Both the position numbers and the translations under genes were made by a program. From the IMG/VR virus record IMGVR_UViG_3300010297_003417, positions 1 to 23,728 of that record: 23,728 nt of DNA; one strand, written 5' to 3'. Of this stretch, positions 13,710 to 21,480 are shown piece by piece. The stretch comes from a virus. The first letter of the stretch is position 1; the number at the start of each line of letters is the position of its first letter. The notes under the pieces are model-generated. The model was not told the DNA's origin and searched no databases. It saw only the letters and a list, made by a program, of their open reading frames with translations.

Positions 13710-15532
13710 AATATTTAACATCAGTGTGGACAGCTATTGCAGTTCTTTTCTTATTTGTATTAATTAGAGTATTTGATCCTTTTTTAATTGAATCAACTAG
13801 ATTAAATTATTTTGATTATTTGCAAAGATCTCATGAAGTAATAGAATCTCATCAAATTGTATTAGTTGATATTGATGAAAAATCTATACAAAAACATGGC
13901 CAATGGCCTTGGCCTAGAAAAGAATTAGCGTATGAATTAAATAATATACAACCTGGCAATTTAATAGCTATGTCTATTATATTTTCAGAAAAAGATAGAT
14001 TTAATGGTGATTTTGTTTTATCAGAAACATTTCAATATTACCCAACTGTATTAGCAACAGCACCCACTAATCAAATACAAACAGAAAGAAAATTACATGT
14101 TGGTACAGCTACATTAGGTAGATATCCAGCTCAAGATTTTACCATTGATTATCCTGGTATATTATTACCAATAGAAACATTATCAAATGTATCAGCTGGT
14201 AATGGAGCTATCAGTTCAGTACCTGATATTGATGGTGTGGTTAGAAAGTTACCTATTGTTGTATCTGCTAATAAAAAGGTTTATCCATCATTTGCATTAG
14301 AAGTAATTAGAACTGCCGTAGGAGATATTTCATATCAAATAAAAACTAATGAATTAGGTATAGAATGGGTAAGAATACCTGCATATAAAGAGATTGCTAC
14401 ATTAAATAATGGAACTGTATATAATACATACTGGAACAAGTTTAAACGTGTGAGCATTAGTGAGCTTAGAGGAGAGAAACTATCTCCAGGTAGTATCCTA
14501 ATAGTAGGACCTACATTTGAAGGAACTAATATTATACCAACTCCTGTTGGAGCAATGTACCCTCATGATGTGCAAGCTAATTTAATTAAAACTATAATTG
14601 ACGGTACAGTACTTAAACGTCCTGATTATTTTTCTTTTGTTGAGATAGTAGCTCAAGTATTTCTTGGTCTTCTTTGTCTCGTTCTATTGTATCAAGCTGC
14701 CGTTTGGATAAGTGGAGTCGCCAGCGTTGTCTTGATTGTCTCTGCTGCTTGGCTTTCTGTTTGGCTTTTTTCATCAAAATCCTTGTTATTTGATCCTACA
14801 TGGATTATAATATCAACTATATTAGTATTTAGTGTTGGAGCATTCAACCAGTTCTATAACAATTTTAAACTAAGACAACAGATTAAAAAACAATTTGGTA
14901 CATATGTATCACCAGATCTTGTTAAACAATTACAAGATGATCCATCATTGCTTAAATTGGGGGGTGAAAGAAAAACCATGTCTTTTATGTTTATGGACAT
15001 ATGTGGATTCACACCTATAAGTGAACATTATAAAAATAATGATGATCCAGAAGGGTTAGTAGAACTGGTTAATAAGTTTTTAGATGTTCAGACAAAGATA
15101 ATACTAAATAATAATGGTACGGTTGATAAGTATATGGGAGATTGTATCATGGCATTTTGGAATGCCCCATTACCATGTGAAAATCATGCAGATATGGCCG
15201 TAAAAACTTCTCTCGAAATAATAGAAGCTACAAAAAAATTAAATGAAGAACTTAAACCTCTTAATCTCCCTCCTATCAATGTTGGTATTGGTGTCAATAC
15301 CGGTGAATGCATCGTCGGTAACATGGGTTCAGAATCTAGATTTGACTATTCCGTCATTGGAGATGCCGTCAACCTTGCCGCTAGACTCGAAAGCCAAACA
15401 CGAAATTATGATGGGGTGGACTTGTTGTTATCACAATTCACTGCTGGAGCGTGTACAGAAAGAGCATTCAGAAAAGTTGATACAGTCCAGGTTAAAGGAA
15501 AATCAGAAAAGGTTGACATCTTTACAGTTTAG
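13706..15532 (+). CDS. CHASE2-domain class III adenylate/guanylate cyclase
   Basis: This 608-residue receptor-type cyclase has an N-terminal membrane helix (4-22), an extracytoplasmic CHASE2 domain (about 30-305; IVLVDIDEKSIQKHGQWPWP, DIDGVVRKLP, GSILIVGPT), three membrane helices (about 311-385) and a class III cyclase domain (about 420-605). Catalytic residues are complete: metal Asp431 (FMDICGFT) and Asp479 with substrate Lys475 (VDKYMGDCIMAFW), Ser549 at the base-selecting position, and Asn555/Arg559 of VNLAARLE for the transition state. It should make cAMP (or cGMP) in response to a periplasmic signal. The ATGA start overlap couples it to curlin 2. A cyclase of this kind in a phage-like genome is unusual. 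Confidence 0.93.
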   Translation: MKYLTSVWTAIAVLFLFVLIRVFDPFLIESTRLNYFDYLQRSHEVIESHQIVLVDIDEKSIQKHGQWPWPRKELAYELNNIQPGNLIAMSIIFSEKDRFNGDFVLSETFQYYPTVLATAPTNQIQTERKLHVGTATLGRYPAQDFTIDYPGILLPIETLSNVSAGNGAISSVPDIDGVVRKLPIVVSANKKVYPSFALEVIRTAVGDISYQIKTNELGIEWVRIPAYKEIATLNNGTVYNTYWNKFKRVSISELRGEKLSPGSILIVGPTFEGTNIIPTPVGAMYPHDVQANLIKTIIDGTVLKRPDYFSFVEIVAQVFLGLLCLVLLYQAAVWISGVASVVLIVSAAWLSVWLFSSKSLLFDPTWIIISTILVFSVGAFNQFYNNFKLRQQIKKQFGTYVSPDLVKQLQDDPSLLKLGGERKTMSFMFMDICGFTPISEHYKNNDDPEGLVELVNKFLDVQTKIILNNNGTVDKYMGDCIMAFWNAPLPCENHADMAVKTSLEIIEATKKLNEELKPLNLPPINVGIGVNTGECIVGNMGSESRFDYSVIGDAVNLAARLESQTRNYDGVDLLLSQFTAGACTERAFRKVDTVQVKGKSEKVDIFTV

Positions 15533-15842
15533 AAAAAGTGAGCCTGCACATGATGTTGTTTGGTTTGCTTTTTGGACATTACAAGCAGCAGATGTGTGGA
15601 CAACACAACGAGGAATGGATTATAATTGTGTATTTGAACAAAACCCTCTTTTACCAAAAGTACCACATTTAGATAGATTAATAGCTCATAAAATAATTTT
15701 TTTACACCCTTTTTACTTTTTTCAAACTGAAGATGTATTGACTCAACAAGAAATGTTGATTCCTACATTATTAGGTGCATATGTTATACATAGTAACCTG
15801 AGAGTGATTAAACGAGCAAAAAGAAATTGTTCTAAGAGGTAA
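15513..15842 (+). CDS. Small membrane-associated protein; start uncertain
   Basis: The part beyond the cyclase gene codes for about 109 residues from a possible TTG at 15513 (20-base overlap). It has hydrophobic stretches VVWFAFWTLQAADVW, LIAHKIIFLHPFYFF and LIPTLLGAYVI, plus a conserved-looking ADVWTTQRGMDYNC...NPLLPKVP block typical of small phage membrane proteins. The same frame is open back to ATG 15243, and that longer 199-residue version begins with a convincing signal peptide (MKNLNLLISLLSMLVLVSIP) but overlaps the conserved cyclase domain by 290 bases. I list the shorter form; the longer one is discussed as a finding. Function unknown. Confidence 0.6.
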   Translation: MTSLQFRKSEPAHDVVWFAFWTLQAADVWTTQRGMDYNCVFEQNPLLPKVPHLDRLIAHKIIFLHPFYFFQTEDVLTQQEMLIPTLLGAYVIHSNLRVIKRAKRNCSKR

Positions 15843-15851
15843 AATAAATAG

Positions 15852-15880
15852 TTGATCTCTCTTAAGGGAGTTCATATAAT
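15852..15880 (+). promoter_or_regulatory. Sigma70-like promoter before the lysozyme gene (doubtful)
   Basis: TTGATC at 15852-15857 and TATAAT at 15875-15880 with a 17-base spacer match the other host-type promoters in the window. However, transcription would begin near 15887, inside the ribosome binding site GGAG (15885-15888), leaving almost no leader before ATG 15895. The match may be fortuitous or the start may be a phage late-type one. Confidence 0.35.
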
Positions 15881-15894
15881 ATACGGAGTAAGTT

Positions 15895-16344
15895 ATGTTT
15901 AATAAACAAAAAGTTATCGATCAGCTTAAAATTGATGAAGGTGTAGTAAACGAGATATACCTTGATCATCTTGGCTATCCTACTTTTGGTATTGGTCATT
16001 TAATTCTTGAATCTGATCCAGAACATGGAAAAGATGTAGGTACACCAGTTTCAGAAGATAGGGTGCTAGAAGCTTTTGATCATGATTTAGATATCACTGT
16101 AAACGAGTGTAGAGTTTTATTTCCTGATTTTGATGAAAAATTAGATGAAGTTCAAGAAATTTTAATTAACATGATGTTTAATATGGGTAGAACACGTCTA
16201 TCTAAATTTAAAAAATTTATCGGTGCATTAAACGATAAAAATTATAATGAAGCAGCAGATCAAATGATGGATTCAAAATGGTACCATCAAGTAGGTAATA
16301 GATCTGTTAGATTAGTTGAAAGGATGAGAGCATTAAGTGAGTAG
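15895..16344 (+). CDS. e: T4-type lysozyme (endolysin)
   Basis: The 149-residue protein matches phage T4 lysozyme (glycoside hydrolase 24): the catalytic triad is Glu15 in KIDEGVV, Asp24 in YLDHLGYP and Thr30 in TFGIGHLI, in the same spacing as T4 E11-D20-T26. INMMFNMG and the C-terminal SKWYHQVGNRSVRLVERMR correspond to the helical lobe and end of T4 lysozyme. It cuts the peptidoglycan glycan strand at lysis. There is no signal peptide, so a holin is needed; none is certain here. GGAG lies six bases before the ATG. It overlaps the next gene by 8 bases. Confidence 0.95.
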   Translation: MFNKQKVIDQLKIDEGVVNEIYLDHLGYPTFGIGHLILESDPEHGKDVGTPVSEDRVLEAFDHDLDITVNECRVLFPDFDEKLDEVQEILINMMFNMGRTRLSKFKKFIGALNDKNYNEAADQMMDSKWYHQVGNRSVRLVERMRALSE

Positions 16345-16594
16345 TATTCAAGAGCAAATAGATAAAAAAATTATTACTGTAAAAGATTTTACCTATCAAA
16401 TAGAAAGATTTGTTAGTGAAAAGAGATGTGAGTATCTAGATGCTCTTATTTACTATGCAGAAAAAAATAATGTAGAAGTAGAAAGCATAGCTTCATTAGT
16501 AAAAAACAGCCATGTATTAAAAGCTAAATTAGCTGCAGAATCTGAAGACAATAATCTAATAAAAAGAAAATCAGGTAAGAAATTACCTATTTAA
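16337..16594 (+). CDS. 33: gp33-like late transcription co-activator
   Basis: The 85-residue protein starts at GTG 16337 within the end of the lysozyme gene. It resembles the short gp33 proteins of marine T4-type phages: a helical N-terminus with FVSEKRCEYLDALIYYAEKN, a second helix VEVESIASLV, and a C-terminus ending RKSGKKLPI. gp33 bridges host RNA polymerase and the gp45 sliding clamp to activate late promoters. The order 33-(oxygenase)-59-32 mirrors T4's 33-59-32, which supports the call more than sequence alone. It shares one base with the next gene (TAATG). Confidence 0.68.
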   Translation: MSSIQEQIDKKIITVKDFTYQIERFVSEKRCEYLDALIYYAEKNNVEVESIASLVKNSHVLKAKLAAESEDNNLIKRKSGKKLPI

Positions 16595-17295
16595 TGTATA
16601 AAGTTTTTAAAAATTTTCTTTCCGACGAGCATATTAGAGATATCTATGATATTGCTCATTCTTCGATGAAAGATTGGAGACCAGCTGGTATAGTTCAGCC
16701 TAAAAGTAAAATAATTAGGAATAGTACAAGGATTACCGATCAAAAAGTATTTTTCCCTCCAAAGTATTTTGTAAACAAATTAACAACCTTATTTGATAAC
16801 GACGACCATTTTAAAAGATCTGGTGGTTACGCTTGGGTTGAAAACTGGGCAATTTTACGCTATAATGGTAAAGATGAAGGTAGGTTTAAATGGCATACAG
16901 ATGATTTGGATTTCTTTTTATATAATGATGATCATGTAGATGATGCTGGCAGACCTGATGTAGAAAAAATTTTTATTCATAATGCAAGACCAAAAAGAAA
17001 AATATCGATCTCTATTCAATTAAATAATCAAAATGAATTTGAAGGTGGTGAACTACTTATTCAACGCAATACAGAGAAAGCCGAGTTTTTTGAAGGGGGA
17101 GAGCTATCACATGAGCATAATTATTTACGTCAAACAGCTGACAGAGTAGTTTTAAATAAGGGTGATATGGCTGTTTTTGATTCATGGATGGGACATGAAG
17201 TAACACCAGTAAAAAGTGGTATAAGGGATGCATTAGTTATATGGGTGGCAGATAAAGAAGAATGGGACAAGTTCAATTTAATGATGGATGTTTAA
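16594..17295 (+). CDS. 2OG-Fe(II) oxygenase (prolyl hydroxylase-like)
   Basis: The 233-residue protein has the full metal and cosubstrate site: H101-x-D103 in FKWHTDDLDFF, H201 in DSWMGHEVTPV and R211 in SGIRDALVIWV, with the FEGGELLIQ strand typical of P4H/PKHD hydroxylases. It is intact and of usual length. It is inserted between gp33- and gp59-like genes, a position that in T4 has no such gene, so it has been added to the core replication block. The substrate may be a protein of phage or host. TAATG joins it to the gp33-like gene. Confidence 0.88.
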   Translation: MYKVFKNFLSDEHIRDIYDIAHSSMKDWRPAGIVQPKSKIIRNSTRITDQKVFFPPKYFVNKLTTLFDNDDHFKRSGGYAWVENWAILRYNGKDEGRFKWHTDDLDFFLYNDDHVDDAGRPDVEKIFIHNARPKRKISISIQLNNQNEFEGGELLIQRNTEKAEFFEGGELSHEHNYLRQTADRVVLNKGDMAVFDSWMGHEVTPVKSGIRDALVIWVADKEEWDKFNLMMDV

Positions 17296-17318
17296 GAGGT
17301 AAAATACAGGTAAGATAT

Positions 17319-17900
17319 ATGACACCATATCAAGTATATCAAAAATATCTGGCCCTTAAACAACATTTTACAAATTTAAAATATGATTACTTTACTTACA
17401 ATGGTAAAGTTAGAGCATCTGAGCATTCTTTCGAAATAAGAAAAGACAAATACTTTTTTTATAAATTATCGAAGCATAAAGATGTTGAAAATTTTCTAGT
17501 TTCTAATATAATAGAAACTGGACCAGACTTTTGGGTTGGGGAGTTAAAAGAAGACGAACCGGAAGAAATCTATACAAGATGGAAAAAAAGAAAGGAATCA
17601 TTAACATACACTTTTAAAGATGACCTTTCAAGACTTGAAGAAGATTTTGATAAAAATTTCGTAGTTGAAAAATATGGACATCCTCATCTCTTAAGACTTT
17701 ATCTTCGTAAAGAAGTTTGTATTGAAACTATGTGTATCTTAGATATGCTAGTCAATTATAGTAATAGTTGGAATAAAAAGTTACAAAAAGACTTGATTTG
17801 GGAAGATAAATATACTATAATAAAGAAATATAGACCTTTCTTATCAATTGATACTGATAAGTTTAGAGCTATAACTCTTAATTATTTTCGTAATGAATAA
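17319..17900 (+). CDS. 59: gp59-like loader of gp41 helicase
   Basis: From ATG 17319 the protein is 193 residues and resembles gp59 of T4-type phages: YQVYQKYLALKQHFTNLKYD at the start, RKDKYFFYKLSKH, and the C-terminal half HPHLLRLYLRKEVCIETMCI with KKYRPFLSI. gp59 binds forked DNA and gp32 and loads the replicative helicase gp41. The next gene codes for gp32, its direct partner, as in T4. The frame is open upstream to ATG 17262, but that would overlap the oxygenase gene and adds an unlike sequence; AGG at 17308-17310 supports 17319. Confidence 0.82.
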   Translation: MTPYQVYQKYLALKQHFTNLKYDYFTYNGKVRASEHSFEIRKDKYFFYKLSKHKDVENFLVSNIIETGPDFWVGELKEDEPEEIYTRWKKRKESLTYTFKDDLSRLEEDFDKNFVVEKYGHPHLLRLYLRKEVCIETMCILDMLVNYSNSWNKKLQKDLIWEDKYTIIKKYRPFLSIDTDKFRAITLNYFRNE

Positions 17901-17945
17901 TGTGGATAAACCGTAAATATAACGCTATACGTAAGGAGAAAAAAT

Positions 17946-18845
17946 ATGGCAACTTCATTTGAAGCGCTCAAGAAGAACTCGGCTTCTGAGCTTACTAAAC
18001 TCACCGAGGCACTTAATAAACTAGAAAGCCCACAGCAACAAAATGGACCAGATGATAGAATCTGGAAACCAGATGTAGACAAGGCTGGTAATGGTTATGC
18101 AGTAATTAGATTTTTACCTGCACCTGAAGGTGAAGATGTACCATTTGTAAGAGTATGGGATCATGGATTCCAAGGACCTCAAGGTCAATGGTATATTGAA
18201 AAATCTCTAACTACTATTGGTCAAAAAGATCCAGTATCAGAATATAACACAATGTTATGGAACTCTGGTATTGAGTCTAATAAAGACTTAGTGAGAAAAT
18301 ATAAAAGGAGATTATCCTTTTATTCAAATATCTACGTTGTAAAAGATCCTACAAGACCTGAAAACGAAGGTAAAGTGTTTCTATTCAAATATGGTAAAAA
18401 GATCTTTGAGAAATTAAATGATCTTATGAACCCTCAATTTGAGGATGAAAGTCCTGTTAACCCATTTGATCTTTGGGGAGGTGCAAACCTTAAACTAAAA
18501 ATCAGAAATGTAGAAGGTTACAGGAACTATGATAAATCGGAGTTTGAAGAATCAGCACCTTTAAGCAGTGATGATTCTCTTTTAGAAACTGTTTGGAAAT
18601 CTCAATACTCATTGAGTGATTTTGTTGAACCAAGCAATTTCAAATCATATGATGAACTTAAAACTAAACTATATAGAGTTTTAGCTTTAGGTGAAAGTGC
18701 TGCAGATGAACAACCTCAAGTTCAAGCACCAGTACAAAGAGAAGTGAGTGCTCCGACTATACCAACTACATCAGCTGAAACAGAGTCCTTTGATTCATCT
18801 GATGACGACGACACAATGTCGTTCTTTCAAAAACTAGCTGAATAG
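17946..18845 (+). CDS. 32: gp32-like single-stranded DNA-binding protein
   Basis: The 299-residue protein follows gp32: a basic N-terminal part (SFEALKKNS, equivalent to the LAST-type self-assembly segment), an OB-fold core with YAVIRFLPAP, VWDHGFQGPQGQWYIEKSLT, SFYSNIYVVKDP and GKVFLFKYGKKIF, and an acidic tail ending DSSDDDDTMSFFQKLAE that binds replication partners. T4 gp32 holds a zinc ion with Cys/His ligands; this protein has no Cys at all, so the zinc site is lost. AAGGAG at 17933-17938 gives a strong start. A terminator follows directly. It coats replicating and recombining single strands. Confidence 0.95.
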   Translation: MATSFEALKKNSASELTKLTEALNKLESPQQQNGPDDRIWKPDVDKAGNGYAVIRFLPAPEGEDVPFVRVWDHGFQGPQGQWYIEKSLTTIGQKDPVSEYNTMLWNSGIESNKDLVRKYKRRLSFYSNIYVVKDPTRPENEGKVFLFKYGKKIFEKLNDLMNPQFEDESPVNPFDLWGGANLKLKIRNVEGYRNYDKSEFEESAPLSSDDSLLETVWKSQYSLSDFVEPSNFKSYDELKTKLYRVLALGESAADEQPQVQAPVQREVSAPTIPTTSAETESFDSSDDDDTMSFFQKLAE

Positions 18846-18858
18846 CTTGTCTCTTCTG

Positions 18859-18883
18859 GGGTGGTGAAAACCACCCTTCTTTA
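18859..18883 (+). terminator. Rho-independent terminator with GAAA tetraloop
   Basis: A 7-bp stem (GGGTGGT at 18859-18865 with ACCACCC at 18870-18876) closes on a GAAA tetraloop and is followed by TTCTTTA. It lies 13 bases after the gp32-like gene and stops rightward transcription before the convergent tail genes. The reverse strand lacks a T-run, so it acts mainly in one direction. Confidence 0.85.
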
Positions 18884-21109
18884 CTTTGAAAATCTGATTA
18901 CTGTTGGAGTAGTACCTCTTGATACTCGGTACTGTTTGGTTTCAATATTGTTGCTAAGTGCTGTAGTATTACCACCTGTATTTACAACATTATTTACATT
19001 CTGAGATACTACATTTGCAATAGATTCTGATAATGCCTGTTCATCTAAAACTTTACCAGATGATCCCCCTTGGAATATATTTACTGCTTTAGATATATCT
19101 GCTAATTTTTTATGATCTAAGTTTTGTATTTGTTTTAATTTATCAATTAATTTTTGAAGATTCTCATCTTTAAATTCTCTACCTTCTAAATTCTTTAATA
19201 AATCATCTGTTGAGCCTACAAAATCTTTAAATACTATAAGTTCTGGACCACCAAATTTTGATAGATCTGTCATTGCGGTGCCTAGTTCACTTAAAGGTTC
19301 GATAGCTGATTCAAAGTCACTTGTTGTTATCCAGCCTGTTAATTGACCCCAAATATTTTTTAACCCTTTAAATGCACCTTCTAAAAATGTATCATTTTCA
19401 TCAATTCTATCAAGCCCAGTTAAATTATCAATTAATTCACGTACACCATCACCCATATAACCCATTGACTTAACTGTATCTTCATTAAAGTTTAATTTGG
19501 AAATATCATCCATACCAGCCGCAAATTCTTCTAAATCATCTGATATCATACTTAATTGAAATGAGGATAAAAAGCTACTAAAACCACCTAATAAATCAGC
19601 AAACCCCGTACCTATTAGTTTACCTTTATCAGCAAACATAACTGCATCAACACTGTTTAATTTATTAATTGTTTCACTTAACCCACCAATCTCATCTTCT
19701 ATAGATGATAAAACAAGCCCTTCTTTTAAGCTATTAAACCCTCCTAATAAACTACCAAATCCTGTACCAAGTTGTTCACCTGTAGTTATAAATTTAGCTG
19801 AATCAGTTTTATTTAAACTATCCACACCAGATGCTATAACACCAAGATTATCGTCTATAAGTTTAGCTGTTAAAGTATCAAATATGGATCCCATACCGGT
19901 AAGCAACTTATTAATACCCTTACCAGCAGTTTCCATATCAGTTTCAAAACTGCTATCAATTTCTGCGTTATTTAATGCAGTAATACCTGTTGCTAATACA
20001 CCTAAATTATCATCTATAAATTGTAATGTGAATGAACCAAACAGATTTTTAAATCCTGATTGTTCACTCATAAATGCTGATAATCCTCTACCAGCAGCTC
20101 CCATATCATCTTCAAAGTTGCTGTTAAGTTTTACAGTGTTAAATGCTTCAATACCTCTTGCTAAAGGTACTAAACTTTCATCAACCAACTTAACTGTTAT
20201 ACCAGCTAAAATATTTGTATCAACATTATTTAAAAATGCATTAATTCCATCAGCTGCTCTTGATAAATTTTCTTCATCAAATTCTGTATCATTTAATGCT
20301 TTCATACCAGCTGCTAAATCAGTAAATTGTGTTTTAGCTAATAACATTAAATTGATAGTACCACCAAAAGAGGTTGCACCAGTTAGTTGACCTAATGCAT
20401 AACCTAGTTCTTCAAATTTTTCTTTATCAATATCTAATTTATTAAGTTGATCTATACCCGTTGATGTTTCTTGTAGCCCTTTGCCGAATACTTCTACTGC
20501 TTTTGCTCCAATATAAAGAGCACCAGTTATGGTTGCTAAACCTAAACCTACTGCACCTAAACCTAAACCAACACCACCTAATGTACCAGCTACAGCACCA
20601 CCTGCAGCACCACCTGCAGCCCCTCCTGCAGCTCTACTGGCCCCTCTTCCACCTACTAATCCAGCAAGTGTTGACATAAAACCACCCGTAGCTTTATCTG
20701 CTTTTTCTGTTTCGTCTGTGTAAGTTTTTAATCCTTTAGTGTCTGGGCTGATTACTATATCACCATCTTTCTTTTTACCTTTAGGTTGAATAGATTTTGC
20801 ACCTGAATCTTCCTTCAGCTCAGTAAAATAACTACTTACTGGTTCAAAAAGTGATATTAATTTATCAAATTGTCCAATTTGTATATTTAACTTATCATTT
20901 GCACCATCAAATGATAATGCTAATTCACCCATCTCTTCTCTTAAAGTAGAGGCGAGATCATTATTACCTTCTATGATAGCTTTTTGTAATGAATTAAATG
21001 TTTGAACTTGTTTACCTATGATACCAAAAACTTGAGACGCCGTTTTATCTCCATTCCCTCTTGGTAATGGTTTTCTCGGCCCGTTTGGTTTTTTAGTATC
21101 TTCAGCCAT
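18881..21109 (-). CDS. Large repeat protein, putative tape-measure/tail structural protein
   Basis: The 742-residue protein has a charged helical N-terminus (1-130), a Gly/Ala-rich hydrophobic segment (about 143-205; AAGGAAGGAAGGAVAG then GLGLGAVGLGLATITGALYI) and then about seven repeats of roughly 53 residues (205-545) sharing IDDNLGVxAxGxxxLN. The end is Asn/Ser-rich. A long helical protein with a membrane-seeking segment, encoded just behind the gp26-like gene with its frameshift signal, fits a tape measure: at the roughly 1.5 angstrom per residue usual for tape measures, 742 residues would span about 110 nm, close to a T4-type tail. I cannot match it to T4 gp29 by sequence, so another tail role is possible. 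The start is in a TAATG junction. Confidence 0.6.
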   Translation of the reverse strand: MAEDTKKPNGPRKPLPRGNGDKTASQVFGIIGKQVQTFNSLQKAIIEGNNDLASTLREEMGELALSFDGANDKLNIQIGQFDKLISLFEPVSSYFTELKEDSGAKSIQPKGKKKDGDIVISPDTKGLKTYTDETEKADKATGGFMSTLAGLVGGRGASRAAGGAAGGAAGGAVAGTLGGVGLGLGAVGLGLATITGALYIGAKAVEVFGKGLQETSTGIDQLNKLDIDKEKFEELGYALGQLTGATSFGGTINLMLLAKTQFTDLAAGMKALNDTEFDEENLSRAADGINAFLNNVDTNILAGITVKLVDESLVPLARGIEAFNTVKLNSNFEDDMGAAGRGLSAFMSEQSGFKNLFGSFTLQFIDDNLGVLATGITALNNAEIDSSFETDMETAGKGINKLLTGMGSIFDTLTAKLIDDNLGVIASGVDSLNKTDSAKFITTGEQLGTGFGSLLGGFNSLKEGLVLSSIEDEIGGLSETINKLNSVDAVMFADKGKLIGTGFADLLGGFSSFLSSFQLSMISDDLEEFAAGMDDISKLNFNEDTVKSMGYMGDGVRELIDNLTGLDRIDENDTFLEGAFKGLKNIWGQLTGWITTSDFESAIEPLSELGTAMTDLSKFGGPELIVFKDFVGSTDDLLKNLEGREFKDENLQKLIDKLKQIQNLDHKKLADISKAVNIFQGGSSGKVLDEQALSESIANVVSQNVNNVVNTGGNTTALSNNIETKQYRVSRGTTPTVIRFSK

Positions 21110-21480
21110 TAATTTTTACCAAATGCTCTTCCAGCTTCACTAATACCAAATGCACCTAATGTAACTACCACAAATGATGTATAAATTGTATCAGAGATAA
21201 CTAAGTCTTGACCCATAAATGCAGTGATTAAATCACATATACCGAAAATTGTCATTAATGCAAATGATATAAATCCAATAATTGCTTTTTCGTTTACATC
21301 ATTATCATCTAAAAAAATGTCCATAAATTTTCTTTCGGGTGGTGCAAGTCTTTTTTTAGCTTCTGCAGCCTCAAGTTGCATTTCTCTAATGGTATCTTCA
21401 GCTTTATCAAGCTTATCGATTAACCCCATATATTTGTCGAGATCTATCTCAACTTCGTTTCTACTATTATCTTTAGCCAT
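21109..21480 (-). CDS. Two-helix membrane protein
   Basis: The 123-residue protein has a charged coiled-coil-like N-terminus (8-50; LIDKLDKAEDTIREMQLEAA) and two membrane helices (about 64-87 IIGFISFALMTIFGICDLIT and 93-114 LVISDTIYTSFVVVTLGAFG) ending in GRAFGKN. The layout could suit a holin-like or tail-tip membrane protein, but no family is evident. It lies between the gp26-like gene and the large repeat protein. Its ATG falls inside the last codons of the predicted frameshift frame, and its stop overlaps the next start. Confidence 0.72.
   Translation of the reverse strand: MAKDNSRNEVEIDLDKYMGLIDKLDKAEDTIREMQLEAAEAKKRLAPPERKFMDIFLDDNDVNEKAIIGFISFALMTIFGICDLITAFMGQDLVISDTIYTSFVVVTLGAFGISEAGRAFGKN

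Noticed and set aside
15851-15872. Imperfect palindrome CTCTCTTAAGGGAG as a terminator
   Set aside because: It has a mismatch, a tiny loop and no T-run behind it, and it lies within a promoter-like region before the lysozyme gene.
19884-20390. 168-codon plus-strand frame opposite the large repeat protein
   Set aside because: It is antisense to the repeat region of the well-supported minus-strand gene; its regular Ser/Pro-rich sequence comes from the repeats and it has no ribosome binding site.
20461-20723. Open frames on the plus strand rich in Leu/His or Pro/Ala
   Set aside because: They are mirror images of the Gly/Ala-rich repeat region of the 742-residue protein on the other strand, with low-complexity products and no start signals.
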